From an uncultured Caulobacter sp. (lineage in GTDB: Bacteria > Pseudomonadota > Alphaproteobacteria > Caulobacterales > Caulobacteraceae): 15,963 bases of DNA. This document shows positions 7,093-15,255 of the stretch, one piece after another (the stretch's first letter is position 1; each line of letters opens with the position of its first letter). The notes below the pieces were generated by a model that worked only from the letters and a program-made list of their open reading frames with translations, ran no database searches and was not told where the DNA came from. Both the position numbers and the translations under genes were made by a program. The stretch lies in the NCBI GenBank assembly GCA_937925635.1, contig CALALX010000108.1:1-15963 (forward strand), read 5' to 3'.

Positions 7093-7143
7093 GCGCGGGC
7101 GGCGTCATTCGCCCCGCGCTCAACCAGGGTCAAAGTCTCGTCC

Positions 7144-9066
7144 ATGCTCGCCGCCTTCCGCAGCTTCGCGAAGTCGCCCTTCGCCATTGCCCTCGTCTTC
7201 CTGCTCATGCTGGCCTTCCTGCTGGTCGGCACCACGGACATGTTCAAGAACATCCTGTTCGGCGGCATCGGCACTGACGTGGTCAAGGCCGGGTCCCGAT
7301 CGGTGAGCCAGTACGAGTTCAAGCTCAGCTACGACCGCACCCGCAAGCAGATGGAACAGCAGTACGGCCAGCCGATCACGATTGAGATGGCTGTCGAGCG
7401 CGGTCTGGACCAGCAGATGATGCGCGAACTGCTGACCTCCGAGTCCTTCGCCGAGCTGATGCGTCGCCTCGGCGTCCGGTCGCCGAAGAAGATGCTGCAG
7501 GACGAGCTGCGCAAGACGCCCGACTTCTTCGACCAGGTCACCGGCGAGTTCAGCCAGCAAAGCTATGCGGCCGTCCTGGCCGAGAACAACCTGACGCCGA
7601 CGATGTTCGAGAAGGGCATGGCCGACGGCATGGCGCGATACCAGTTCGTGCGCGCCGCCGCCGACGGGCTGAAGGCGCCCCTCGCCTATGCGTCCCTGGG
7701 CGGGGCCGTCGGCCTTGAACAGCGCGACATCAGCTATTTCGTGGTCACGCCGCAGAGCATCGGCCAGATCGCTCCGCCGACCGACGCCGAGGTCCAGGCC
7801 TTCGTGAAGGCCAACTCCGCCCGCCTCATGCGCCCTGAGTTCCGCGGCCTCACGGTGGTGAAGCTGTCGAGGAAGGCCTTTGAGCAGAGCGTGACCCTGG
7901 ACCCGGCCGAGGTCCAACGCCGCTTCGACTTCGAGAAGGATTCGCTGTCCAGGCCCGAGACCCGCACCGTGGTGCAGATCCCGGCCAAGGACGCGGCCCA
8001 GGCCGCCGCCCTCGTGACCGAGCTGAACCGCGGCGGCGACGCCCGGATCGTGGCCGGGCGCCTGGGCGTCAAGCCGATCATCTTCGACAACAAGGCCCGC
8101 ACCGCCTTCTTCGACCCGGCCATCGCGGCCAAGGCCTTCGCCCTCCCGCAGGGCGGCGTCGACATCGTCAAGGGCGGCTTCGGTCTGGCCGTGATCAAGG
8201 TCGAGGGGGTGGTCGCCGGCCAGGCCGCCACGCTCGAGGCCAACCGCGCCGCGATCGAGGCCAAGGTTCGCGCCGACCTCGCCGACCGCAAGGTCTCCGA
8301 GGCGTCAAAGGTCTATGAGGACACGCGCGCGACCGGCGCCGACATGCTCGTCGCCGCCCAGAAGGCCGGACTCCCTACCGCTACCGTCGCCCCGGTCTCG
8401 GCGCAGGGCGCCGGCGAGGACGGCAAGCCCGTCGCCGGCCTGAGCCCGAACCTCCTCAAGGCCGCCTTTGAAGCCACCCAGGGTCAGGACAGCGAGATCA
8501 TCCAGGACGGCGAAGGCGAGTATTTCATCGTCCGCGTCGACCGGGTGGTCGCCCCGGCCCTGCCGCCGATGGACCAGCTGCGGCCGTTCATCATGCGCAC
8601 CCTGATGATCCAGAAGATGCAGGACGCCGTTCGCGCCCGCGCGGCGGCGCTGGAGGCCCGCGTGCGCAAGGGCGAGACGATTGAGGCCGTGGCGGCCTCG
8701 GCCGGCGCCTCGGTCCAGAAGATCGCCGGCCTGTCGCGGATGAACGCCCAGGAGCAGGCCGCGCTCGGCCGCGATTTCGTCGGCGCCGCGTTCGGGGCCA
8801 AGAAGGGCGACGTCTACGCCGCCGCCACGAGCGGCGGCATGGCCGTGGCCACGGTCACCGCCCTGCGTCCCGGCGACGTCAACCAGGTGGCCGTGGCCGC
8901 CCGGCAGCAGCAGACCCAGTTCAGCGAACAGATCTTCCAGGACATCGGCCAGACCATCCAGCAGTACGGCGTCTCGTCGCTGAAGGCGAAGAGCAGTCTG
9001 GCCAACGCCCGCGCCGCCATCGGCGGCCCGGCGCCGGAGCCGGCCGCCAAGCCCAAGGGCAAGTAG
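7144..9066 (+). CDS. Membrane-anchored SurA/PpiD-type peptidyl-prolyl isomerase or chaperone
   Basis: The protein has 640 residues. A short cytoplasmic N-terminus (MLAAFRSFAKSP) and one TM segment (about 13-29) anchor a large periplasmic part, as in PpiD. A SurA-N-like helical chaperone region covers about 45-260. A parvulin-like segment is seen at about 271-355, with LPQGGVDIVKGGFGLAVIKV matching the end of that fold. The family's conserved histidines are not evident: RTVVQIP stands where R-x-x-H-I-L-V is usual and FGLAVIKV where G-Y-H-I-I is usual, so isomerase activity is doubtful. A second weakly parvulin-like stretch follows. The tail is Ala/Pro/Lys-rich. ATG 7144 was chosen because translation begins right before the anchor; the frame is open further upstream without conserved features. 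The stop overlaps the trpE start by one base. It probably helps fold outer-membrane and periplasmic proteins. Confidence 0.87.
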   Translation: MLAAFRSFAKSPFAIALVFLLMLAFLLVGTTDMFKNILFGGIGTDVVKAGSRSVSQYEFKLSYDRTRKQMEQQYGQPITIEMAVERGLDQQMMRELLTSESFAELMRRLGVRSPKKMLQDELRKTPDFFDQVTGEFSQQSYAAVLAENNLTPTMFEKGMADGMARYQFVRAAADGLKAPLAYASLGGAVGLEQRDISYFVVTPQSIGQIAPPTDAEVQAFVKANSARLMRPEFRGLTVVKLSRKAFEQSVTLDPAEVQRRFDFEKDSLSRPETRTVVQIPAKDAAQAAALVTELNRGGDARIVAGRLGVKPIIFDNKARTAFFDPAIAAKAFALPQGGVDIVKGGFGLAVIKVEGVVAGQAATLEANRAAIEAKVRADLADRKVSEASKVYEDTRATGADMLVAAQKAGLPTATVAPVSAQGAGEDGKPVAGLSPNLLKAAFEATQGQDSEIIQDGEGEYFIVRVDRVVAPALPPMDQLRPFIMRTLMIQKMQDAVRARAAALEARVRKGETIEAVAASAGASVQKIAGLSRMNAQEQAALGRDFVGAAFGAKKGDVYAAATSGGMAVATVTALRPGDVNQVAVAARQQQTQFSEQIFQDIGQTIQQYGVSSLKAKSSLANARAAIGGPAPEPAAKPKGK

Positions 9067-10604
9067 TGGCGGTCGAGCCGACCTTCGAGGCCTTTGAACA
9101 GGCGTGGAACTCCGGACGGCCGCAGGTCGTCTGGACACGCCTGATCGACGATCTGGAGACGCCGGTCTCCGCCTACCTCAAGATCGCCCGAGGCCGCGCC
9201 TACGCCTTCCTGTTCGAGTCCGTCGAGGGCGGCGCCTGGCGCGGTCGCTACTCGATCGTGGCCATGAAACCGGATCTGGTCTGGCGCTGCCGCGGCGACG
9301 CCGCCGAGATCGCCGATGGGGAGGCCGCGGTCGCGGCCGGCGCCTTCGCGCCGCAGGCGGGCGGCGCGCTCGACAGCCTGCGGGACCTGATCTCCGCCTC
9401 GCGCATCGAGCTGCCGGCCGGCCTGCCGCCGCCAGCGGCGGGCATCTATGGCACGCTGGGCTACGACATGGTCCGGCTGGCCGAGACCCTGCCGAACGTG
9501 AACCCGGACCCGCTGGGCCTGCCCGACGCGGTGATGATCCGGCCCTCAATCGTGGCCGTGTTCGACGCCATCGCCCAGGAGATCGCCCTGGTCACGCCGG
9601 TTCGGCCGGCCAAGGGGGTTTCTGCGAAGGACGCCTGGAACGCGGCCAACGCACGCCTCGACGCCGTGCTCGCCGACCTGCGCGGGCCGCTGACCCCGCC
9701 GCCGCCCGGCCAGCCGACCGACGTGACGTTCACCACCCCGGTGAGCCGGGCCGACTACGCCGTGGTGGTCGAGAAGACCAAGGACTACATCGGCGCTGGC
9801 GACATCTTCCAGGCCGTGGTGGCGCACCGCTTCCGCGCCAGGTTCGAGCGCGATCCCTTCGCGCTGTACCGCTCGCTGCGGCGGACCAATCCGTCCCCGT
9901 TCCTGTTCTATCTGGAGTTCGGCGACTTCCAACTCGTGGGATCGAGCCCGGAGATCCTGGTCCGTCTCCGCGACGGCAAGGTCACCATTCGCCCTATCGC
10001 CGGCACCCGGCCACGCGGGGCGACGCCGGAGGAGGACCTGGCGCTGGAGCAGGAACTGCTGGCCGACCCCAAGGAGCGGGCCGAGCACCTGATGCTGCTG
10101 GACCTCGGCCGCAACGACGTCGGCCGCGTGGCGCGTCTGCGCGATCCGGGCCGCAACGAACCCCAGGCGACCGGCCGTCGCGCGCCGTCGGTTCGGGTCA
10201 CCGAGAGCTTCGTGATCGAGCGCTACAGCCACGTCATGCACATCGTCTCGAACGTCGAGGGCGACGCGCCCGAGGGACTCGATCCCGTTGACGTGCTGAT
10301 GGCCGCCCTGCCCGCCGGCACCGTGTCCGGCGCGCCGAAAGTGCGGGCGATGGAGATCATCGACGAGCTGGAGGTCGAGAAGCGCGGCGTCGGCTACGCC
10401 GGCGCGGTCGGCTACTTCGGCGCCGACGGCTCGGTCGATACCTGCATCGTGCTGCGCACCGGGCTGGTCAAGGACGGCATGCTCTACGTCCAGGCTGGCG
10501 GCGGCATCGTCGCCGACAGCACGCCGGACGCCGAGTACGACGAGACCATCCACAAGTCGAACGCCCTGCGGAGGGCGGCCCAGGAGGCTTGGCGGTTCGG
10601 CTAG
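9066..10604 (+). CDS. trpE: Anthranilate synthase component I
   Basis: The protein has 512 residues. It makes anthranilate from chorismate, using ammonia supplied by TrpG, as the first committed step of tryptophan synthesis. It starts with GTG at 9066, sharing that G with the stop of the upstream ppiD-like gene (TAGTG), so translational coupling is likely. The tryptophan feedback site is FLFESVEGG with RGRYS (48-63). The chorismate-binding domain (about 225-508) has GDIFQAVVAHRF, RRTNPSPFLFYL, SSPEILVR, PIAGTRPRG, ERAEHLMLLDLGRND, AGTVSGAPKVRAMEII and VQAGGGIVADS, all conserved. An extra segment of about 16 residues (about 357-374) lies between GRVAR and SVRVTESFVIERYSHVMH, where most homologues have a short turn. 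Its 3' end overlaps by four bases an antisense small gene. The gene is separated from trpG by about 470 bases. Confidence 0.98.
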   Translation: MAVEPTFEAFEQAWNSGRPQVVWTRLIDDLETPVSAYLKIARGRAYAFLFESVEGGAWRGRYSIVAMKPDLVWRCRGDAAEIADGEAAVAAGAFAPQAGGALDSLRDLISASRIELPAGLPPPAAGIYGTLGYDMVRLAETLPNVNPDPLGLPDAVMIRPSIVAVFDAIAQEIALVTPVRPAKGVSAKDAWNAANARLDAVLADLRGPLTPPPPGQPTDVTFTTPVSRADYAVVVEKTKDYIGAGDIFQAVVAHRFRARFERDPFALYRSLRRTNPSPFLFYLEFGDFQLVGSSPEILVRLRDGKVTIRPIAGTRPRGATPEEDLALEQELLADPKERAEHLMLLDLGRNDVGRVARLRDPGRNEPQATGRRAPSVRVTESFVIERYSHVMHIVSNVEGDAPEGLDPVDVLMAALPAGTVSGAPKVRAMEIIDELEVEKRGVGYAGAVGYFGADGSVDTCIVLRTGLVKDGMLYVQAGGGIVADSTPDAEYDETIHKSNALRRAAQEAWRFG

Positions 10605-10834
10605 TTCCGCTCGCTGCCGGCCGGGACGGCGTCCAGCTGTTCCTCGATGACCAGATGGCTGCTGGTCACCGGCGGGGCCATGATCATCGCCGTGGCGAAG
10701 GCCAGGGCCGAGACGGCGGCAAACGCCGCGGCGGCCAATACGCCCCATAGGTTCTCGCGCTGGATCGGCGGCTTCAACAGGCCGCGTGCATAGGCGAGCG
10801 CTTCGGGATCGAGGGCGGAATCGGCGACGGCCAT
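10601..10834 (-). CDS. Small one-TM hypothetical protein, antisense between trpE and trpG
   Basis: A 77-residue protein from ATG 10834. Residues 1-28 are polar (MAVADSALDPEALAYARGLL and following), a hydrophobic Ala-rich helix spans about 29-54, and a short acidic tail follows. It looks like a single-pass inner-membrane protein. I do not recognise a family. Support for coding comes from the ordered charged, hydrophobic, charged layout. The upstream sequence lacks a clear ribosome site, which lowers confidence. It is convergent with trpE, and the two stop codons overlap (CTA/TAG within 10601-10604). A palindromic repeat lies 48 bases upstream. Whether homologues sit in the same place in relatives is untested here. 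Confidence 0.6.
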   Translation of the reverse strand: MAVADSALDPEALAYARGLLKPPIQRENLWGVLAAAAFAAVSALAFATAMIMAPPVTSSHLVIEEQLDAVPAGSERN

Positions 10835-10881
10835 GGGATGAGGATGCCGTGCGTCGGGGGGAAGGGCAAACCGATGGGCGT

Positions 10882-10989
10882 TGCGTGCTTCGACACGCGC
10901 CCTTCGAGCGCTGCTCAGCATGACGTTGGTGGGTCGCCTTTGGGTCACGTCATCCTGAGCAGCCGCGTAGCGGCGTGTCGAAGGACGCA
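10882..10989. repeat. Palindromic dispersed repeat, copy B
   Basis: The outer block TGCGTGCTTCGACACGC (from 10882) is the reverse complement, with one mismatch, of GCGTGTCGAAGGACGCA (ending 10989). The inner blocks, around CTGCTCAGCATGACGT and ACGTCATCCTGAGCAG, also pair. Outer and inner blocks match copy A at 521-638, whereas the middle of each arm differs. It lies between the small antisense gene and trpG, so the trpG promoter must be inside or just after it. It does not look protein-coding. Confidence 0.85.
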
Positions 10990-11074
10990 CGGCGCTCCCG
11001 CCCGCTTCCCCTGAAAGCGTCTTCAGCGCCGCTGCGTTCACAGGCCGCCCGAAAGCCTCTATGAGCGGAAGGCC

Positions 11075-11665
11075 ATGATCCTCGTCATCGATAACTACGA
11101 CAGCTTCACCTACAACCTCGTCCACTACCTGAACGAGCTGGGGGCGGAGACCGTCGTGCATCGCAACGACGCGCTCACCGTCCAGGAAGCGCTGGCCTTG
11201 AAGCCGGAGGCCATCCTGCTCTCGCCGGGGCCCTGCGATCCCGACCAGGCCGGGATCTGCCTGCCGCTGCTGCGCGGCGCGCCGGAGGATCTGCCGATCC
11301 TGGGCGTCTGCCTCGGCCACCAGGCGATCGGCCAGGCCTACGGCGGCGAGGTGGTCCGCGCCAAGTCCGTGATGCATGGCAAGACCAGCAAGATCAGCCA
11401 TTCGGACAAGGGCATGTTCAAGGGCCTGCCCAACCCCTTCACGGCCACGCGCTACCACAGCCTGTCGGTGAAGCGGGACACCCTGCCCGAGGTGCTGGAG
11501 GTGACCGCCTGGACCGACGACGGCGAGATCATGGGCTTCCAGCACCGCACGCGGCCGGTGTTCGGCGTGCAGTTCCATCCGGAGTCGATCGCCACCGAGG
11601 GCGGCCACCAGATGCTGGAGAACTTCCTCGACCTGGCCGGCGTGAAGCGCGACGCGGTCGCCTGA
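11075..11665 (+). CDS. trpG: Anthranilate synthase component II (glutamine amidotransferase)
   Basis: The protein has 196 residues, a single class-I glutamine amidotransferase domain. It hydrolyses glutamine and channels ammonia to TrpE. It begins MILVIDNYDSFTYNLV, the family's canonical opening. The triad is C79 in GVCLGHQAIGQ, H168 and E170 in GVQFHPESI. SPGPCDPDQAG (50-60) forms the oxyanion region. The start is fixed by the N-terminus, with GGAAGG only two bases upstream. It is the first gene of a trpG-trpD-trpC cluster; trpD begins one base after the trpG stop codon. The usual alternative, a p-aminobenzoate synthase subunit (PabA), is less likely given trpD and trpC directly downstream, although a shared role in folate synthesis cannot be excluded. 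Confidence 0.97.
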   Translation: MILVIDNYDSFTYNLVHYLNELGAETVVHRNDALTVQEALALKPEAILLSPGPCDPDQAGICLPLLRGAPEDLPILGVCLGHQAIGQAYGGEVVRAKSVMHGKTSKISHSDKGMFKGLPNPFTATRYHSLSVKRDTLPEVLEVTAWTDDGEIMGFQHRTRPVFGVQFHPESIATEGGHQMLENFLDLAGVKRDAVA

Positions 11666-11666
11666 C

Positions 11667-12683
<1,017 letters not shown>

Positions 12684-12696
12684 TATCTCTCCGATC

Positions 12697-12755
12697 CTCC
12701 CCGCGAAGGCGGGGACCCAAGCTGAGGCGCCGCTTGGCCTCCCGCCTTCGCGGGA
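12697..12755. repeat. Palindromic repeat between trpD and trpC
   Basis: The left block CTCCCCGCGAAGGCGGGGA (from 12697) is nearly the reverse complement of TCCCGCCTTCGCGGGAG (ending 12755). CCAAGC (12717-12722) pairs with GCTTGG (12732-12737) inside it. Each outer block is also a small hairpin of its own (CCCGC-GAA-GGCGGG type). The sequence is unrelated to copies A and B, so it represents a second repeat family. It fills most of the trpD-trpC gap and would form a strong RNA stem in a trpGDC transcript. It has no T tract, so it is not a typical terminator. Confidence 0.8.
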
Positions 12756-12773
12756 GCAATCGGTGGAGACGCA

Positions 12774-13562
12774 ATGACCGACATTCTCGCGAAGATCGCC
12801 GCCTACAAGCGCGAGGACGTCGCCGCGCGGAAGGCCGTGCGACCGCAGGCCAAGGTCGAGGCCGATGCAGCCGTCGCGGACGCCCCGCGGGGCTTCATGG
12901 CGGCCCTCGCAAGCGGCCATGCACCGGGCCGGCTGGCCCTGATCGCCGAGATCAAGAAGGCCAGTCCCTCGAAGGGCGTCATCCGGGAGGACTTCGATCC
13001 GCCGGCGCTGGCCCAGGCCTATGAACGCGGCGGCGCGGCCTGCCTGTCGGTGCTGACCGACGAGCCCAGCTTCATGGGCGCCGACCGCTATCTGGAGGCG
13101 GCGCGCGACGCCACCGCCCTGCCCTGCATCCGCAAGGACTTCCTCGTCGACCCCTGGCAGGTGGCCGAGAGCCGCGCCCTAGGCGCCGACGCCATCCTGG
13201 TCATCCTGGCGATGATCGACGACGCCCTGGCCGCTGACCTGATGAGCGAGGCCGCCCGCTACGGCATGGACGCGCTGGTCGAGGTCCACGACGAGGCCGA
13301 GATGGACCGCGCCGGCGCGCTGGGCGCGACGCTGGTCGGGGTCAACAACCGCGACCTGAAGTCCTTCACCGTCGATCTGGCCATCACCGAGCGGCTGGCG
13401 GCCCGGGCGCCGAAGAACGCCCTGCTGGTGACCGAGAGCGGGATCTTCACCCCCACCGACGTCGCGCGCTGCGAGGCCAGCGGCGCGAAGGCGATGCTGG
13501 TCGGCGAGAGCCTGATGCGGCAGGCGGACGTCGAGGCGGCGACGCGGGCGCTGCTCGGCTAG
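12774..13562 (+). CDS. trpC: Indole-3-glycerol-phosphate synthase
   Basis: The protein has 262 residues, a single TIM barrel, so this is the monofunctional enzyme without a fused TrpF domain. It closes the indole ring of CdRP to give indole-3-glycerol phosphate. Catalytic segments are IAEIKKASPSKG (E59, K61), CIRKDF (K121), EVHDEAE (E170), GVNNRDLKSF (189-198) and TESGI (220-224), all intact. ATG 12774 has a good ribosome site (GGTGGAG, about seven bases upstream) that lies just after the palindromic repeat. It is the last trp gene of the cluster; trpF, trpB and trpA are not in the window. It converges on the metallo-beta-lactamase-fold gene with 17 bases between. Confidence 0.98.
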   Translation: MTDILAKIAAYKREDVAARKAVRPQAKVEADAAVADAPRGFMAALASGHAPGRLALIAEIKKASPSKGVIREDFDPPALAQAYERGGAACLSVLTDEPSFMGADRYLEAARDATALPCIRKDFLVDPWQVAESRALGADAILVILAMIDDALAADLMSEAARYGMDALVEVHDEAEMDRAGALGATLVGVNNRDLKSFTVDLAITERLAARAPKNALLVTESGIFTPTDVARCEASGAKAMLVGESLMRQADVEAATRALLG

Positions 13563-13579
13563 GGCGTGATCCGGTACGG

Positions 13580-15190
13580 CTAGAAGCCGACCGGATGGCG
13601 GACCACCGACCATCCACGATCGAAACGCAGGCGCACGTCACCGCGATCGGCGCCGCCCGGCGGTGACGCCGGAGCGATCAGCGTCCGGTAGTCCAGCACC
13701 TTCTCCGCGCTCGGCCGAGCCGTGAACAGGAGCGTCATGTCGTCGCCGTCCTTCCGGACTTCCGCGATGAACTGGCCAAACTCGATCGACGGCCGCGTCC
13801 GGTCATCGGTCTCGTGGGAAAGCAGCAGGAAGGAGGGCTCGGTCTGGGCCGCAAAGCCCGCACTCAACAGGACGTTGTAGAAATGCCCGTTGTGGCCCCC
13901 GTGATGAGCGACCTGGATCACATGCAGTGGCTTAAGGGCTTGCAGAAGACTGGGATAGTAAGGATCGCGGCTGTTCAAGCGCCGGAAGTCGTTGAAGCCG
14001 GTGTCACCCGACACCAAAAGGCGCTGCGACTCGGCTTCGACAGCCAGGACATAGCTGAGCTGATTGCTCTCCGTGACGCCCTGCACCCTGATGCGGGTGA
14101 AGGCCACCTTCGCCATGTAGTCGCCGATGGGCAGCAGGTTACGGTGCTTGTCGATCAACTGCCGCGACGGACCCAGCAGTTTCAGAACAGGACCGTCCGA
14201 CGACAGCGTCTGACCGGCGACAAAGGCCCGGCTCGATGCCTGCCAAACGAAGCGACTCGGAGCCCCATCGTTGATAAACTCGCAGCGTATTGGCACTTCC
14301 CTGCGTTTCAGCGCGGCTACGAGTCCGGCGAGCGCCTTGGCGTTGATCGCCTTGGAGGCCTCTGAGGCCCTGACCGCGGCGAGCGCACGGGCGTCCGGAA
14401 CCACCTGGCCAGGCAGTTCTTCCCGACGCGCTTCAACGACTTCCGCCAGGGCCCGGAGACTTCCGTCGCTGGTGGCCCATGCCTTCCGGAGGCGTCCCCC
14501 ATGTTCGCCCCGGTAGAGCCAGTACGGATAGAGCTCATCCTCCGCAGGGCCCGGATCCGACTCGAGTTCCCGGCCATGATCATGGTCTGGAGGGCCTCCG
14601 AGGGTCTCCCAGGCGTCTCGCCTGTGCCGCTCGAAGAAGCCCGGCGACAGACGAATCTTGGCACCGACCGACTCGTCGAGTTGCAGCCCCTTGAGACCGC
14701 TCCTCAGGAGCCCGGAAAAATCGTCGGCGCCGCGTTCAAGCCGCGCCAGCGCAACACAGACGCGCGCTTTCTGGTCCAGATAGCTTCGAAGCACGGCCTT
14801 GCCCTGAGGACCGGCCAGCTGCAGCGCAAAGAACTCGCTGGATCTCACCGGCCCGTCGGCCGGGGCGGCCGAGACATCGTTTACGACTGGCGGGAGCCAT
14901 GCTTGACCAATCTCGAACCCCAGGTCCTCGACGATCGGCGTGAGGCCAGTGAGGTGGTCGGCGTCGTAATGGGTGCCGATCATCAGATCGATCCTGCGGT
15001 CGCCGGACCCGAAGGCCGCGAAGGCCTCGTCCAGTTGCTCGGCCACCTTGGAGAACGGATACCGCCTCCGGTCCTTCAGCGGAGCGCCGGCGTCGGCCAA
15101 CACCCGGATCGGCGTGCCGGTAGCGGCCGTGAACTGCAGGAGCAGCGCCGCGCCGAGCTGGACATCAAAGGCGTCGATCTGGATCGCCAT
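13580..15190 (-). CDS. Large soluble ComEC-like metallo-beta-lactamase-fold hydrolase
   Basis: The protein has 536 residues. ATG 15190 is chosen over an upstream TTG at 15229 because it is an ATG directly after a purine tract (nine G then AG) and the fold begins immediately (IQIDAFDVQLG). Metallo-beta-lactamase motifs are seen: THYDADHLTGL (H74, D76, D78, H79), VSGDTG (D396), and QVAHHGGHNG (H429/H430), and a final LLLSHETDD. These resemble the hydrolase domain of ComEC/Rec2, but there is no membrane part and no signal peptide. Roughly residues 100-330 form a large segment between the first and later motifs that I do not recognise. The ligands suggest a metal-dependent phosphoesterase or nuclease; the substrate is unknown. 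Base composition is visibly lower in G+C than the trp genes. It lies 65 bases downstream of the GFA gene on the same strand. Confidence 0.85.
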   Translation of the reverse strand: MAIQIDAFDVQLGAALLLQFTAATGTPIRVLADAGAPLKDRRRYPFSKVAEQLDEAFAAFGSGDRRIDLMIGTHYDADHLTGLTPIVEDLGFEIGQAWLPPVVNDVSAAPADGPVRSSEFFALQLAGPQGKAVLRSYLDQKARVCVALARLERGADDFSGLLRSGLKGLQLDESVGAKIRLSPGFFERHRRDAWETLGGPPDHDHGRELESDPGPAEDELYPYWLYRGEHGGRLRKAWATSDGSLRALAEVVEARREELPGQVVPDARALAAVRASEASKAINAKALAGLVAALKRREVPIRCEFINDGAPSRFVWQASSRAFVAGQTLSSDGPVLKLLGPSRQLIDKHRNLLPIGDYMAKVAFTRIRVQGVTESNQLSYVLAVEAESQRLLVSGDTGFNDFRRLNSRDPYYPSLLQALKPLHVIQVAHHGGHNGHFYNVLLSAGFAAQTEPSFLLLSHETDDRTRPSIEFGQFIAEVRKDGDDMTLLFTARPSAEKVLDYRTLIAPASPPGGADRGDVRLRFDRGWSVVRHPVGF

Positions 15191-15255
15191 CGGCTCCCCC
15201 CCCCGAAACGACCATCCCTTGCACTGCAAACTGCGTCAATCTCGCATTGATCGCG

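Noticed and set aside
6730..7143. N-terminal extension of the PpiD-like protein
   Set aside because: It lies antisense to tpiA and the residues are low-complexity Arg/Ala/Ser; the TM anchor directly after ATG 7144 fits the family start.
11061..11078. Five-codon open frame (MSGRP) whose stop overlaps the trpG start in ATGA
   Set aside because: It contains no Trp codon, has no clear ribosome site and is easily explained by chance, so I do not call it a leader peptide.
15191..15229. Extended start (TTG at 15229) for the MBL-fold protein
   Set aside because: It would add 13 residues upstream of the conserved fold; ATG 15190 directly follows a G-rich ribosome-binding tract and gives a better start.
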